Of a stretch of 64,000 nt of DNA, positions 1 to 11,334 are shown in pieces. The notes beneath the pieces are model-generated. The model worked only from the letters and a program-made list of their open reading frames with translations. It did not search any database and had not been told where the DNA came from. Source of the DNA: Endocalyx cinctus (taxonomy: Eukaryota > Ascomycota > Sordariomycetes > Amphisphaeriales > Apiosporaceae); NCBI GenBank assembly GCA_001600455.1, contig BCKC01000009.1, forward strand, positions 372,001 through 436,000, written 5' to 3'. A program made the position numbers and the translations under genes. The first letter of the stretch is position 1. Every line of letters begins with the position of its first letter.

Positions 1-997
1 AAAAGGGTATGTCGTTACTTTTTGTACTATATAGATAGATTGGATCATTAGGATGCTGATTTCAAAGCCTCGCGACGTAGACAAGAGACTAATATAGGTA
101 GATGGAGATATATACACACAAGGATCTTTCTTTCCTATCAAAGGAAGGGGTGGAACAAATCGCAGAAAAGAATAGACCCGGGTCTTACGGAAACAAAAAA
201 AGAAGAAGAAAAAGAATATATATGTAATAAAAATGTCTTAATTGTTTAGCTACTCATTTGTCGTCATTATCAACAAAAAAAAAAGGAAAAAGAAAATCAT
301 GAGTACTGGGAAAAAAATCTAAATTTAAAAAGATGTTCATCAAGAATTTTAAATATTTCCCTTTTTTTCGTCTTTCTTTCTACTGATGATCGATAGTTTC
401 ATGTACAATAGAATTTCTAAGCAAGGATCATCTTCCAAGCTTCATTTAGAAATATCAAAGTGATTGTTTTAAGCAGCAAGAAAGGTACAAAGGAGACGCG
501 GTTGGAATTACTTGGGTGCTTGGTATTACATATCTGGACTAGTGCATATATTTCATTAAATGTATTATACCCTTTACCGGATTTTCAAGCTTTACTATGT
601 ACAAGTAATGGATTTGATAATGATTTAATTTTATGCAAAGCTTATTCTTATCTACGAGTCCTGCATTATGTACTCCACTCAGCACTTACACAGTACCTAG
701 GTAGCCCACTCTGCCACTAGAGTTTACTGAGCCACAGAGTTTTCTTATCGCAACTCAAATTTTAAATCACGTGCACAACGTGGCTAGTGCCGGGCCTAAG
801 TAATAGCGTATTCAAGCCCCATTACACACACAAATTTCCTTAGTCGGGCAAAAAAACCCTTCGCGTAGGTCAAAATTACCACAGCCCGCTTTTTGAGAAT
901 TGTTAGTCTATTCTCTTCCTTCTTCCGAAAGTTTTAACATCATCCCACTACAATATCATAACTTCGACATTTTCGATCAGCGAACGAAGCAATCAAA
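1..997. other. Intergenic, no supported gene
   Basis: AT-rich DNA upstream of the L39 gene. There are A- and T-rich runs near 240-420 and a purine-rich stretch near 190-240. The only open frame of note (460-720) starts at GTG, has no recognisable domain and no coding-like composition. The last few hundred bases are presumably the L39 promoter and leader. Confidence 0.6.
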
Positions 998-1522
998 ATG
1001 CCGGTATGTATATCTTTATTTTCATATATATCTCTTTATCAATGAACTATATCAGTGTCGTCCAAAAAATGCATTCTTGATGCCGGGAAGAGGAGAAGAA
1101 CATGGTGTTGCATCAATACAGACAGAGAACACTCGGATTCAGCGGGGAGAAATATTGATACGAATTCAAGAGCGAACACTTAAAAGTGAAAACAATAAAA
1201 GAAAATCAACAAATCATAAACTAATCATCTTTGCCCTCCAATACAGAGCCACAAGTCTTTCCGAACGAAGCAGAAGCTGGCTAAGGCCCAGAAGCAAAAC
1301 CGACCTATCCCGCAATGGATTCGTCTTCGAACTGGTAACACCATCAGGTACGAAATGCTCCCCCTTATCTATCTCGGATCACTTTTGGCCCGCCGCCCGC
1401 CATGACGAATCGGAGAATCGAAATAGTATTCTGAAGAGAAGCGAAATGAGAACTAACACACGTTAAAATATAGATACAACGCCAAGCGGAGGCACTGGCG
1501 CAAGACCCGTCTCGGAATCTAG
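998..1522 (+). CDS. rpl39: 60S ribosomal protein L39 (eL39)
   Basis: Structural protein of the large cytosolic ribosomal subunit, lining the polypeptide exit tunnel. Exons 998-1003, 1247-1347 and 1474-1522 join to 51 codons plus stop, the family's usual length. The first exon is only ATG-CCG. The second encodes [20 protein letters not shown] and continues through [15 protein letters not shown]. The third encodes [15 protein letters not shown] and the stop. All introns are GT-AG, and an ACTAAC branch site lies at about 1451 in intron 2. The very early first intron is usual for fungal ribosomal protein genes. Each exon is too short to be found as a plain open frame, and the long frame over 900-1466 is intron read-through. 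The identification rests on direct reading of the highly conserved sequence and is very secure. Confidence 0.97.
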
Positions 1523-2928
1523 ATGGTGTCTTTTCTTTCCCAACTTCGCCATCCGTTTATGTCCTCTCCCTTTCGCCATATCAGACCAGTTCGAACAATC
1601 AACCAAATCCACTGTACAACTTAATCTTCTCGCCCTGTAATCCTCGCGAGAAACAGTATTCGACACGAATCACTCAAATGACGGATGAATTGGTTAAACA
1701 AGCACGACTCGAAAAATCGGAATGAATAACGCATCACGGTCTTTATACCTAAATGTTCTGAACGAAAACTAGAAACTTTCCGACATGCGACCTGATGATA
1801 TGGAACGTTAATTTTTTAAACGAGGAGTGGCGAGACGGGATAGCTGGAGTTGGGTTTGCATTTTTCGTGCTAAGGGCAGGGCGATAATGGGGGTTTTATT
1901 TTCCTTTCTTATTTCACGGTCTGTCTGTCTGCATGGTACCCGGTCAATAGGGAAATGAAAACAAAAAACAAAAGAAATTTCGACGAATATACCACTTCTA
2001 GCACCATCTATTCGCGTGACTATGATGAATAAGGTACATGAGGGAGAATTTCTGCCTGTTTATCGTGATGTCCTCCTTTGCTCACTTGGAGTACCCTGTG
2101 AAATTAAGATTCTACAAGACCATTCATTGCCCAATAAATTATGTCGCACCCTCCTCATATGTCTGGTTGCCTATTTCATAACGGCGGAACATAAACTTAG
2201 CCGACAGATATGTCTCTCTAATCCTGTGATAACTTAAGGAAAAACAGAAGAAAAAAAAAAGTTTCCCCTAAACACTGGTTCTACAAATGGAAAAGGTCCC
2301 ACGGCTTCTAATGTAGTATTGCCAGTAGGTCTATTACTTGGTGTAGACGGTAGGAAGAGCAAGCTACCTCGCGCGAAGGAGAGCTTTATATTTCTGTCTA
2401 TCACCGATGCCATACTCCCAAACAAATACCCTCCACTTGGGTATCGAGTAAATAAAGAGAACTTAGGTTGCAAATTATGTCATGATTCTTGTTCGCTATA
2501 TATGGCACACAATATCATCTTGCGGAAGAAACGAGAGTTGGTGAAACACTCGATTTGATTATACGAGGTTTCGTAAAACTATGAGTGACCTTTCTACCGA
2601 ATATAGCCTTCCGCTACTACATAGAAAGATGCTACCTGATCTGAGTCCCATTACTAGCATAATTCCGAGGTAACCATGCTCATTTCTTCTTCTACTTATA
2701 AGGAATGGGAAAGTAGCCGCAGGAAAAAAAAACGAGAAAAGTCTATGGCCGTTGTGTCCAATCGTCCTTATTCCCCGGACAGACTGGTCAGTTCACGGGA
2801 GGACAACCCACAGAGGGTAGACGCAATCAAGTGAAGAGCTGTATCCTAACGCCGGTACTGATGCACAACCCATGGCCGAAACTGTTGTAAAAATAAAAAC
2901 AAATTGTATTAAACGGGGATATGCCCGC
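1523..2928. other. Intergenic between convergent genes
   Basis: This holds the 3' flanks of the convergent L39 and SKP1 genes. Short open frames at 2016-2237 and 2234-2558 have no recognisable content and no splice-supported extension. I see no RNA gene. Confidence 0.55.
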
Positions 2929-3628
2929 TTATCGATCCTCGGCCCATTCGTTCTCCCTGCGGATCTGCTCCTCTTCCTCCGGAGTGAAATCATTCTGGAT
3001 GTTGAATGTCTTTCGAATCTCGTCGGGGGATTTGCCCTTGATCATGTTGGCCACAGTCTTGCAACCGACATCGAGGAGGGGCTTGATATCGAGATAGTTG
3101 GATGCCTAATATTCGTCGGTTAGTTACGTATCCAGTTACGAGAGCGAGAAGAAAATGAAACTTACCAGAATAATCTCAAATAGCATCTCCTGGTCCACTT
3201 GCATGAACTTAGCATCCCACTCATCTATCTCGGTGGTCTTCTTGCGGTTATCCGTGTCGTCATCGTTAGTGGAGGGCGGATCGTTGCGATGATGCTCACA
3301 CCACTCGATGACCTTGCGGAGGACAGGCTCGGTGACCTAAAATTATTACGTGATTAGAATCATGATAATCAATAATATTTACGGCTAGAAAGCGACTTAC
3401 ATTCGGGATTGGAATGGTCTGACCAGCGGCTGTGTCACCCAAGTCATCAAGCATGTTCTTGATGAGCAGGGAACGCTCGGCGACAACCTTCTCTGTAGTG
3501 AAAGTATTAGTCAAATCCTAGGGTGCTTCTTTGCGATGGATACGGTGGTATCTACGTTACTTACCAACGTCGATGAGATGGTTGTCATTGCTTTGCAGCT
3601 TGACCATGGGAGTTGTAGTGTCCGACAT
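2929..3628 (-). CDS. skp1: SKP1, SCF ubiquitin ligase adaptor
   Basis: Adaptor that links cullin-1 to F-box proteins in SCF E3 ubiquitin ligases, in nucleus and cytosol. Exons on the minus strand are 3628-3565, 3492-3401, 3336-3166 and 3105-2929, giving 167 residues, close to the fungal SKP1 length. The N-terminal BTB-like fold reads [20 protein letters not shown], then the [15 protein letters not shown] helix region. The C-terminal F-box-binding part includes [20 protein letters not shown], then [20 protein letters not shown], and ends in WAEDR, the conserved SKP1 tail. All three introns are GT-AG with GTAAGT-type donors and preserve frame. An F-box protein, a partner class, lies at 36.3-39.2 kb. 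Very secure. Confidence 0.96.
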
Positions 3629-6102
3629 GGTGACTTATTGGATATCTGATGTGGTGTTAACTGAAGGATTCTTCCGTAGACCAAACGTAGTGGCTCAAAT
3701 AAAGTAGATGATGTTCAGCAGAAGTCAAGAAGGTTCGTCTTTTATTTTTCTTGAGAGATCGTTTTTCTTCTTCTTTTGGTTGAGTGTATGGTAAGAGAAA
3801 TGAAGTAGGAAAAGACTGGGGGAGGTGGAAGAATTTATAGTAAAGGTGGGGGACTACTAGTAGAAGTAGAAGAACAGAATGGTTTAATGACGGCTTAGAG
3901 TTAAGTACAACGGGAACTCGTCAATCTTAAGCAGATACAAAAGGAATGTAATAGAGAAGACATATGAAGAGAATGGCGATTATTATATAGAGGGTATTTA
4001 TATGTATAATGCGGTCAAAGAGGTAATGGTGTAATATCAAATGCGGTGAAGTAATTAATGGTTGGAGGTGGGATGCGATGTTGTGATCAATAGATGGATA
4101 TCCATAGATATGGTGTCAGATGTTTCGGGGAATCAATTAATGAAACTTACATTTACTATTTCTCCCGGGTGATTAATGAACAGTGGAAGAATATAGAAAA
4201 AAGAATAGGCAGACAACAGTTAATTAAGATCAAATGAATAAAACAGAAGAAACCATAGAATAAAAAAGAAAGAAATCTTTTTTTTGTTGTTTAATTGAAG
4301 TGGTGAATGGAAGAATAGAATAAGTAGAGTAGATAGATGAATGATAAAATTGTATGGAGTAGAATGGAATGGATAAGATACCTTAGGTAAGTACTTAGGT
4401 AGACTAGGTACCTAGGAAGATACTACCTAGGTATCAATCAGATGGATCAGATCAGCACCTGGGCAGTTACCCGCAATAAAATGACAACCTTGGAATGGAC
4501 TTACAATTACAGTTACAGCCCCGGAGTTACCTACTGAAAGTTTGTGACCAACTCACTAAGTAAGAGTCCCTACCTACCTGATACCTAACCTGAGTAGCAG
4601 CCTACCTAGGGTACCTAGTACCTAGGTAGTTCCTACTTCACTGTACAAATATCCATTACATGTCCATATGGATATATCATTACCTAGGTAGGGCTGCTAG
4701 GCACACAGCTAGCACAGATACTCTAGCTTAAACCAATACTTTCAGATTTGTTGGTATGAGCAGAGTTTTTCATTTCCTGCCTGCCTGCCTTATTCTCAGC
4801 CTCGATAGAGGGGCATTGCCACTCAGAAAATATAAAATACGGGGTTGTAAGTAGTACGTAGTGTAAATCATGACTCCCGAGCTAAATTTAGTGGTGGGGT
4901 AACTCTACACGTACAGTACAAACTTAATACCCTAGCGGGCCTAACAGCCTAGCTGCCTAGCTGCCCAGCAGCCCTTGGTAGGTACCTAGGTACTTACTAT
5001 GTATCCATTATTATGGAGGATTTAGGGTATATTAGTATGCCACAAATTATCATTCGTGTACTTCAAAGGAGCAAATAAAAGCGCCAGAAAGACGTGAACG
5101 CTCTCTATCTATATCAAATAGAATATATGGTCACGTAAAAATATGTAACCAAACAGCCAAATCACCGGGTGTGCTTCCTTCCAATCCAATCCAACAGGGT
5201 TCTTACTCGTACATACCAACAGCTGTTTTCCTTTTATCTACTCAATGCCGTAATTAGCCTGTCTATAGAACCAACAAGAATGTCACAGCTACGGTTTAAT
5301 CTCAAATCTACCTTCGGCTGGCCACATCTGCGAGATGAGGTCTTTGTAGTTACTCGAAGAAAGAGGAAGAACGGCGTCCCCCGAGCGGCGTAGAAACAGC
5401 GTGGCGAGAGCTTACAATATCCATGGATACTACCTATATATTTCAAATATGGCCTTTACCGCCGAAAGACCGGTACTGTTAAGACAAACACCCAACGTTT
5501 TCTAAATGAACCTTCTAGATAAACCTTGGTAGGAGAATCCCTAACCAATACCGTACCCCAGATATTATATCATAGTATGAGGTAGTTCTTTCGATCCTAT
5601 AATTACAGTAAAAGCTAATAGTATCAGGCTGGAAATGAAGGCATGAACAAGATTTTCCTCGAACAAGAAAACACCTTCAAATCTATGTTAATGAGGAAAT
5701 GACTGATTGCTTGACATTAGGAGTCATTTGATCCTGCCATGAACTTCCAAGGTTCGGAATATATATCTGTCAAATATCCATGGACAGTTCATGATAATAT
5801 CTGACGTATTTACTACCTAGGTAACAGCCAACTCCATATTTTCCATCCTTGTTTCTTCCATTTCCTTCTCGTTTATGATGACTTTTTTTTACCTGAATAC
5901 TAGATAGTGATGCAAGTTTACCTTAAAAATCTATTACTTCCACCAAAATCAAAGGATTGTTACTTTTTGTTCGGGATGTCAAATCCATCTGATTACAAAA
6001 GTGGAGGGTATCGAAAGGAAACCAAAACCAAACCCAAACCGGAAAACCGTATATGATTCTCACATCCCTTCCATCTTTTTATCGTGCTATGCAAATCAGC
6101 AA
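3629..6102. other. Long AT-rich intergenic with palindromic repeats
   Basis: Upstream of SKP1 and downstream of the DUF4203 gene. From about 3700 to 4350 it is purine-rich with no coding sign. From about 4380 to 5000 it carries repeated TACCTAGGTA-type palindromes (separate entry). Open frames at 5169-5446 look like chance. Confidence 0.55.
4380..5000. repeat. Cluster of CCTAGG-containing palindromic repeats
   Basis: The decamer TACCTAGGTA and near copies recur, for example around 4407-4415, 4424-4433, 4602-4627, 4681-4690 and 4981-4992. Single copies also occur near 5815, 12827 and 47091. They look like short dispersed palindromes rather than a tandem satellite. Function is unknown. Confidence 0.6.
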
Positions 6103-9100
6103 CTACAAATTCCTAACGCCCCCTTGCATTCGCCTAATCGCCTCGCGATGAGCGTCTAGCATATCCGACCGTCTCATCCGCTCTTCAAAAGCACGTTCCG
6201 ACCTCTCTCTTTGCGCTCTCTCGGCCTCTTGTCGCAGTGACTCGACTTCTCGGCGACTCAATCGCATCTCGTTACGCGATGGTTTCTGTTGCTGCTGCAC
6301 CTGATTTCGAGTGTAAGGCGAACCATAGGTATTGATGTTACCGTCGCTACTTGTCCGCCGCAGGTCTACCGCTACCGACTGCCGGAAGCTAGCTAGCTGC
6401 GCCGCACGGTGCGCCTGAGATGGATTTTGTGATCTTGACATGTGAGAGTTTCGGCGGGGCTGCTGCTGCTGCTGATTTTGACTGAGTGGAGGGGTGGAGG
6501 TCTGCAAGTTGCTGCTACTCCGCCGCGTCATCATGAGCTCCCGCCGTTGGCGAAGTGGTATATCATCGTAGCTCTCTAATTCTCCATCCCCCTTTCCCTC
6601 CTCCTCTTTTTCCTCTTTTCCACCGTCTTCGGTATGAACAGCAGCGTTGGAAGGGCGCGTATCGAAGTCCCCTATTTGTGGTGTGGTACCCCCTACGCCA
6701 AAAATCGTCGAGCTTGTCCTGCTGCGAAGAAACACCTCCCGTTTTCCCAAGAGCGTCTGCGGGCTCGCATATGAAACCATACTAGGCACCGGAAGCCGGG
6801 CTTTGCTATTAAGATTACCATTATTGTTAATATTATTTAAGTCGTTGATATGCTGCTCGACCGGAGACGGAACTGCCGACGTGGTCTCATCGACAGGTGA
6901 TCTCGACTGAACCGTACTATTCTCTTCATCGGCGCCAATCTCCTCGAGTATCGGCTGGCTGAGAAGATCTCTCGAGCGCTGCCTCATATGTCCGCTTGCT
7001 GCCGACCCGGTACGGCGGAAGCTGTTTTGCGCCGAGAGCAATGAAGAGGGGGATGAACTACGCTTCACGGGACTAGTTTGTGAGCTGCCAGTGTTACTCT
7101 CTCCTGATTGCGTCGTGACGATAGCCGCCGGCGTATTTGAGCGTTGTGAGAGCATCCCGAACGACTTGCGGGGCTTTACTACCGCCGAAGAAACTGGCGC
7201 AGGAATTGTAGATGCGTTAGAGATGGAGGATGTTGGCCTCCTGATGGAAAGAGATGACTGCCTATTGCTACTGCTCTCAGCTGTTTGCTGCAAATCCTCA
7301 AAATTCACGGGAGCGGGCTTCTCATTGCGGAATCGGCCGTCTTTTTCTTCTTTTTCCACTCGCTCCGCTTCATCTTCGACGACTGACGGTTTCTGTATCT
7401 CGGGCGCCTCGGCCAGACTGAGGTGTTTTGCCCACTCGTTTGTGCGAAAGGTAATGGCTACTCGTGGAAGTGCTGCTGGCAAACGGTCTTTCGTCAGACT
7501 GCCCGAGCTCTCTGATACAGAAGCAGTAGATTTTGGTGGGCTTTTGAAACCATCCGGAGTGCGCTTTTCGGTAGGATGATCTGCTGCTATTTCTGATTCG
7601 TTTGAATCATGTTGGCTCATTTTATTCGATTTAGGACCATCTTCGGGAACAAGAATGGAGGAATTTAAAAGAATGTCTGTTGCCACTGTTGCTACAGTCT
7701 CTGCCACCGAGTGACGCGGGTGGTTGACCTCAGTTAACTTCTTGACTCCTCTGGCGTCCGTCTTGGCATCAAGAGACCGCCCTGCTCCCTCTTCCCCCTT
7801 CGCGTCAAGTTCTCCACCACCTAAATTCAATATGTTAGTTTCTCCAAGCCTAGAAATTTGCTGCAACTCGTCATCATCGTCCCTATCATAATCACTCTGG
7901 TCAGCACTTATGCTCAAGCCATCTACTGTTGCAAGCACGGAAAACACGGATTGCGCGTCATTCTCGCACCTCCACTTTTCCCAATCAACCAAGCCCTCCG
8001 TACTTTCTCCCCAAGACTCCTCTGGCTGCTGGGACCTCTTCTCATTTATCTCGCCACCTTTCTTCTTCTGCGATCTTTGTGACAGGCTCCTGAATATCCC
8101 GCTGCCGCTTGAACCACCTGAAAACCGATGCGCCAGCATCGAAGCCCTAGAGGCTCGTTTACTCGTTGCAATATCGTCGTTATCATCTAATTCGTACCCC
8201 TCCTTCATGTCCGCGAATGTCGCGAACGAGGACCGGTTATCCTCGGTATTCGACCCGGTCGCCGGTCGATCAGGTATCCGGAATGGTAGGGGTTGAATCT
8301 CGGGCGCGGTGCTGGGGGTATCGCCTGGTCCCGGAGACGTTGATAATAAAGAGATAGGTCTTTTCGCCCCAGACATCCAGGACTTCTCGTCGGGCGCAGG
8401 CAAGGGTGTCGTGGGCGTGGCGGTTGACCGCTCGCCCTCGGTTTCCATTTCCGTATTTGAAGATAGTCGCTTAGCAGACGAAATAGAGCCAGATTCAGAT
8501 GTCTGTTCAAGTTGGACAGTAGCCGGTTTCTTCTCATCGACTCCAAGGCCCGAGTCTCCGGAGTCACGGGCTCCGTCTTCGTCGTCTCCAGGGGCCGTGA
8601 CAGGGGGAGAGTCGCCGTATCTACGCTCCCACTGTCTGCGTTCGCGGGTTAAAGCCTCCTGGACGCGACTGCTGGCTTCATGCTCCTCTTCTTCGCGAAT
8701 ACGGGCCTCCTCGTCTTGGGCGGCGGCTTTCTTAGCGCGACGCTGCTGGATTATCTTCCACAGCCTTAACTGGGAGATGACGCCGACCAAGGTGAGAATG
8801 ATGACAGCAGCCAGTTCAACGCGAATCCCTTTCGTCAGCGGATAGGTCTCGGCTCCGAGAGGGAATAGAAAGCCATTTAGGTCCCAAATCCAGGCCCAGA
8901 ATTCCTTGAGCCCCGCCCTACTGAAGCAGTCAATTCCCAATACGACCACGGTCGCGCCCGCGAACGACATCAGCCCAATGAGTGCGTACGCGCGCGCGTA
9001 CCGTATAAAGTAGGCCGTGAATCCGGCAACAGCTAACACGACAACCAGGATTACCCGTCCAGCCGTGTTCGGTATCAACCCCCCGGGTTGGAGGCAAAGA

Positions 9101-9833
9101 ATCCACATAGCGAGGCAGAACCCGCCAAGCAAGCACCCCAACCCTTCGGTCAGCTCGGAAAATACGACGGCAATGCCACCTATGATTAGACTGGGAACGA
9201 CGGCAGCGACCAGATACGCTCCCTGTATCGCATCCGAGACGGGTGGCGTCATGATATACAAAATAAGCACGGTAATGCTGAGACCCGATAGGTAAGCGGC
9301 CGAGAAGAAGGTATGCAACATCGCATTCTTAATTCCGATCATGCAAAATGTGATACCCGTAATAATGAAGATGGCGCCGGCGACACCCCAGGCTGGGGTA
9401 AGCTGGGGCTGTAGAGGAAGTTCATTTGCCGGGAGCGTAGCTGCGTTCTAGCGTTAGAATCTAACAAGTACCAAAAAAGGAAAAAAAAAAAGAATGATAA
9501 AGAAATTAAATAAACAGAAAACCCACGAGTATCAAAAGCACTGCTGTTCCTGGCGATTTCGTCCGTAGTCGCCGTGGCCGTGCTGCTTGACTCGAGAGAC
9601 GTCTCATTAGTTGTCGAAGAGGGCGTGATGGAGTTTTGGATCGCGGCGTTTACGACGGATGTTGGCTCTACATCTTGATTCTCGATACCGGTTGCGGATG
9701 GTGTTTCTACTCTCCCAACGGCGGCAGCAGATGATCCTAAATCTGTTATCGTCGCGGTAGCGGGGTTTGCTACGACGTACGTAGCGAGGCAGAGACAGGC
9801 TAACGCCCTCCAGGGCAATGGATGAAGAATCAT
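6103..9833 (-). CDS. DUF4203/TMEM198-like membrane protein with long tail
   Basis: Two exons (9833-9527 and 9440-6103) give 1214 residues. The start is the ATG at 9833; the preceding GTG is in frame but unlikely. Residues 1-22 form a signal peptide. A Ser/Thr-rich lumenal stretch follows to about residue 105, with several N-glycosylation sequons. Next come seven hydrophobic segments over about residues 120-310, with features such as SLIIGGIAVVFSELTEGLG, matching the DUF4203 (TM7SF3/TM198-like) domain. A basic helix (QQRRAKKAAAQ) follows. The remaining roughly 850 residues are low-complexity, Ser/Thr/Glu/Gln-rich and probably disordered and cytosolic. They end in a highly charged coiled-coil-like region (SRREVESLRQEAERAQRERS). 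The intron is GT-AG with frame kept. The family's molecular role is not established; endosomal or plasma-membrane location is inference. Confidence 0.85.
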
Positions 9834-10440
9834 CACAACGTCTACCCTTCTTCTCCCTCGCTCTCTGCGAGAGAGAATGCTTGACCGAGAGATGTAACTG
9901 TTATACGTTCCGCCGCAACGTATTGAGCGAGCTTATACCTCTAGCCACCGGAGTTGCCTTTTGGGATGACGATGATGATATCACTATTTCTACGGCTACT
10001 AGTCAAAACAATATCAATGACCGGAGTACATAGCCCTATAGTTGGATTGGTGGCGAAGGGCTTTGTTGCTTTATTTTGGTGGGTATGAAGCCTCCATCCA
10101 TTAGGTGAGTGAGGAGGTCCGGGCCTTCCGTCTCGCTTTAAGCTCTTGAGCTTAGTTATTCCCTGTTCCCAGAAAAGAGAAAGAAGGATAGGTTTGGGTT
10201 TAGGAAAAAGTATAGCGTATATTCCCGGGTTGCAAAGGCGGGAACAGGTGACGAACAGACAGGTAAAAAAGCTATGCAGACTAGCAGGCGTGAATTAAGG
10301 CACGGCGCCGGGTTGAAAGGGAGGGTTTGGAGGAGCTCGAGGCCAAAGAAAGGGGGGAAAGAGGCTGGGAATTCCGGCGACAGGCTGAACTGTTTCAACG
10401 AAAGATGGTACGAAGGAGCGGACGAATTGAATAAAATCAA

Positions 10441-10480
10441 TGGATGGATGGATGGATGAATGAATGAATGAATGAATGAG
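10441..10480 (+). repeat. Tetranucleotide microsatellite (GGAT/GAAT)
   Basis: Four to five units of TGGA followed directly by about five units of TGAA, a compound tetranucleotide repeat. Confidence 0.85.
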
Positions 10481-11295
10481 TGGACAATGCCGCAAGAGCG
10501 GGAATATGAAAGGTAGGGGAAAACTAGCAAACGGGACGAGACGACTAGTATTGAGGGTTGGTTGGCTCACAGATGACCCGTGCCGGGGTAAAGGGTGGGA
10601 TGATCAAACAGGATAAATCAACGGGGTTAACATATCAAAAAAAAAAAAAAAAAATGAAAAGAAAAATCAAGGCAGCGGGAGAAGAACGAGTGTATTAGGC
10701 AATAAAGATGCGAATAAAAAAGGGTATAATAAACAGAGAGGATGAAAAAGAGAGAGAAAGAGATAAATGGAGATACAGGGAAAGAGAGAGTAGTAGCAAT
10801 AGCAGAAGTAGCAGCAGCAGCAGAAACAGCAGGACTTGTACGTGCGTGCGTGCGTCGATGTGTGTGGATGCGTGTGTGTGTGTGTATGTGTTTGCTTAGA
10901 TTGCAGATCAAGAGACACAAACCGGTAGGTAGTAAATCGATCATGCAGGATCCTCTTTGCCTTACACATAGTATACTTACTATTGGGTATATAATGGGTA
11001 ACGCATGTGTAGATTTTAAAAGTGATCTACCTATCTAGTCAACGTGTAATGCTTTCTTTTGCTTTCGTTTCTCTGATAGCTCTCCTTGGCAGAAACAAGG
11101 TCTCTCGACGGCGTATCTCTCTCATCTTGTACGTATATACTATAGGTTACTCTTTGATGATCCGAACTTACGATATTACACTACTTGAGGTATATTTTAA
11201 CGAAATGACGTGTAAGAGATGATTGGGTAGGAAAGAAAAAAGCATATGTATAGCCCTGGTCTCGAAGTACTTGTAAGAGAAGAAGAAGGATGTTC

Positions 11296-11334
11296 TTTTT
11301 TTTTTTTTTTTTTTTTTCTCTCTCTCTCTCTCTT
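11296..11334 (+). repeat. Poly-T followed by (CT)n tract
   Basis: About 22 T residues run directly into a CT dinucleotide run. A second run of about 24 T lies at 12172-12195. Confidence 0.85.

Noticed and set aside
900..1466. 188-codon plus-strand frame
   Set aside because: It runs through the introns of the L39 gene and starts at TTG; the spliced L39 frame explains the region.
10156..10969. Overlapping minus frames rich in Ser/His/Leu
   Set aside because: They are generated by microsatellites and dinucleotide runs.
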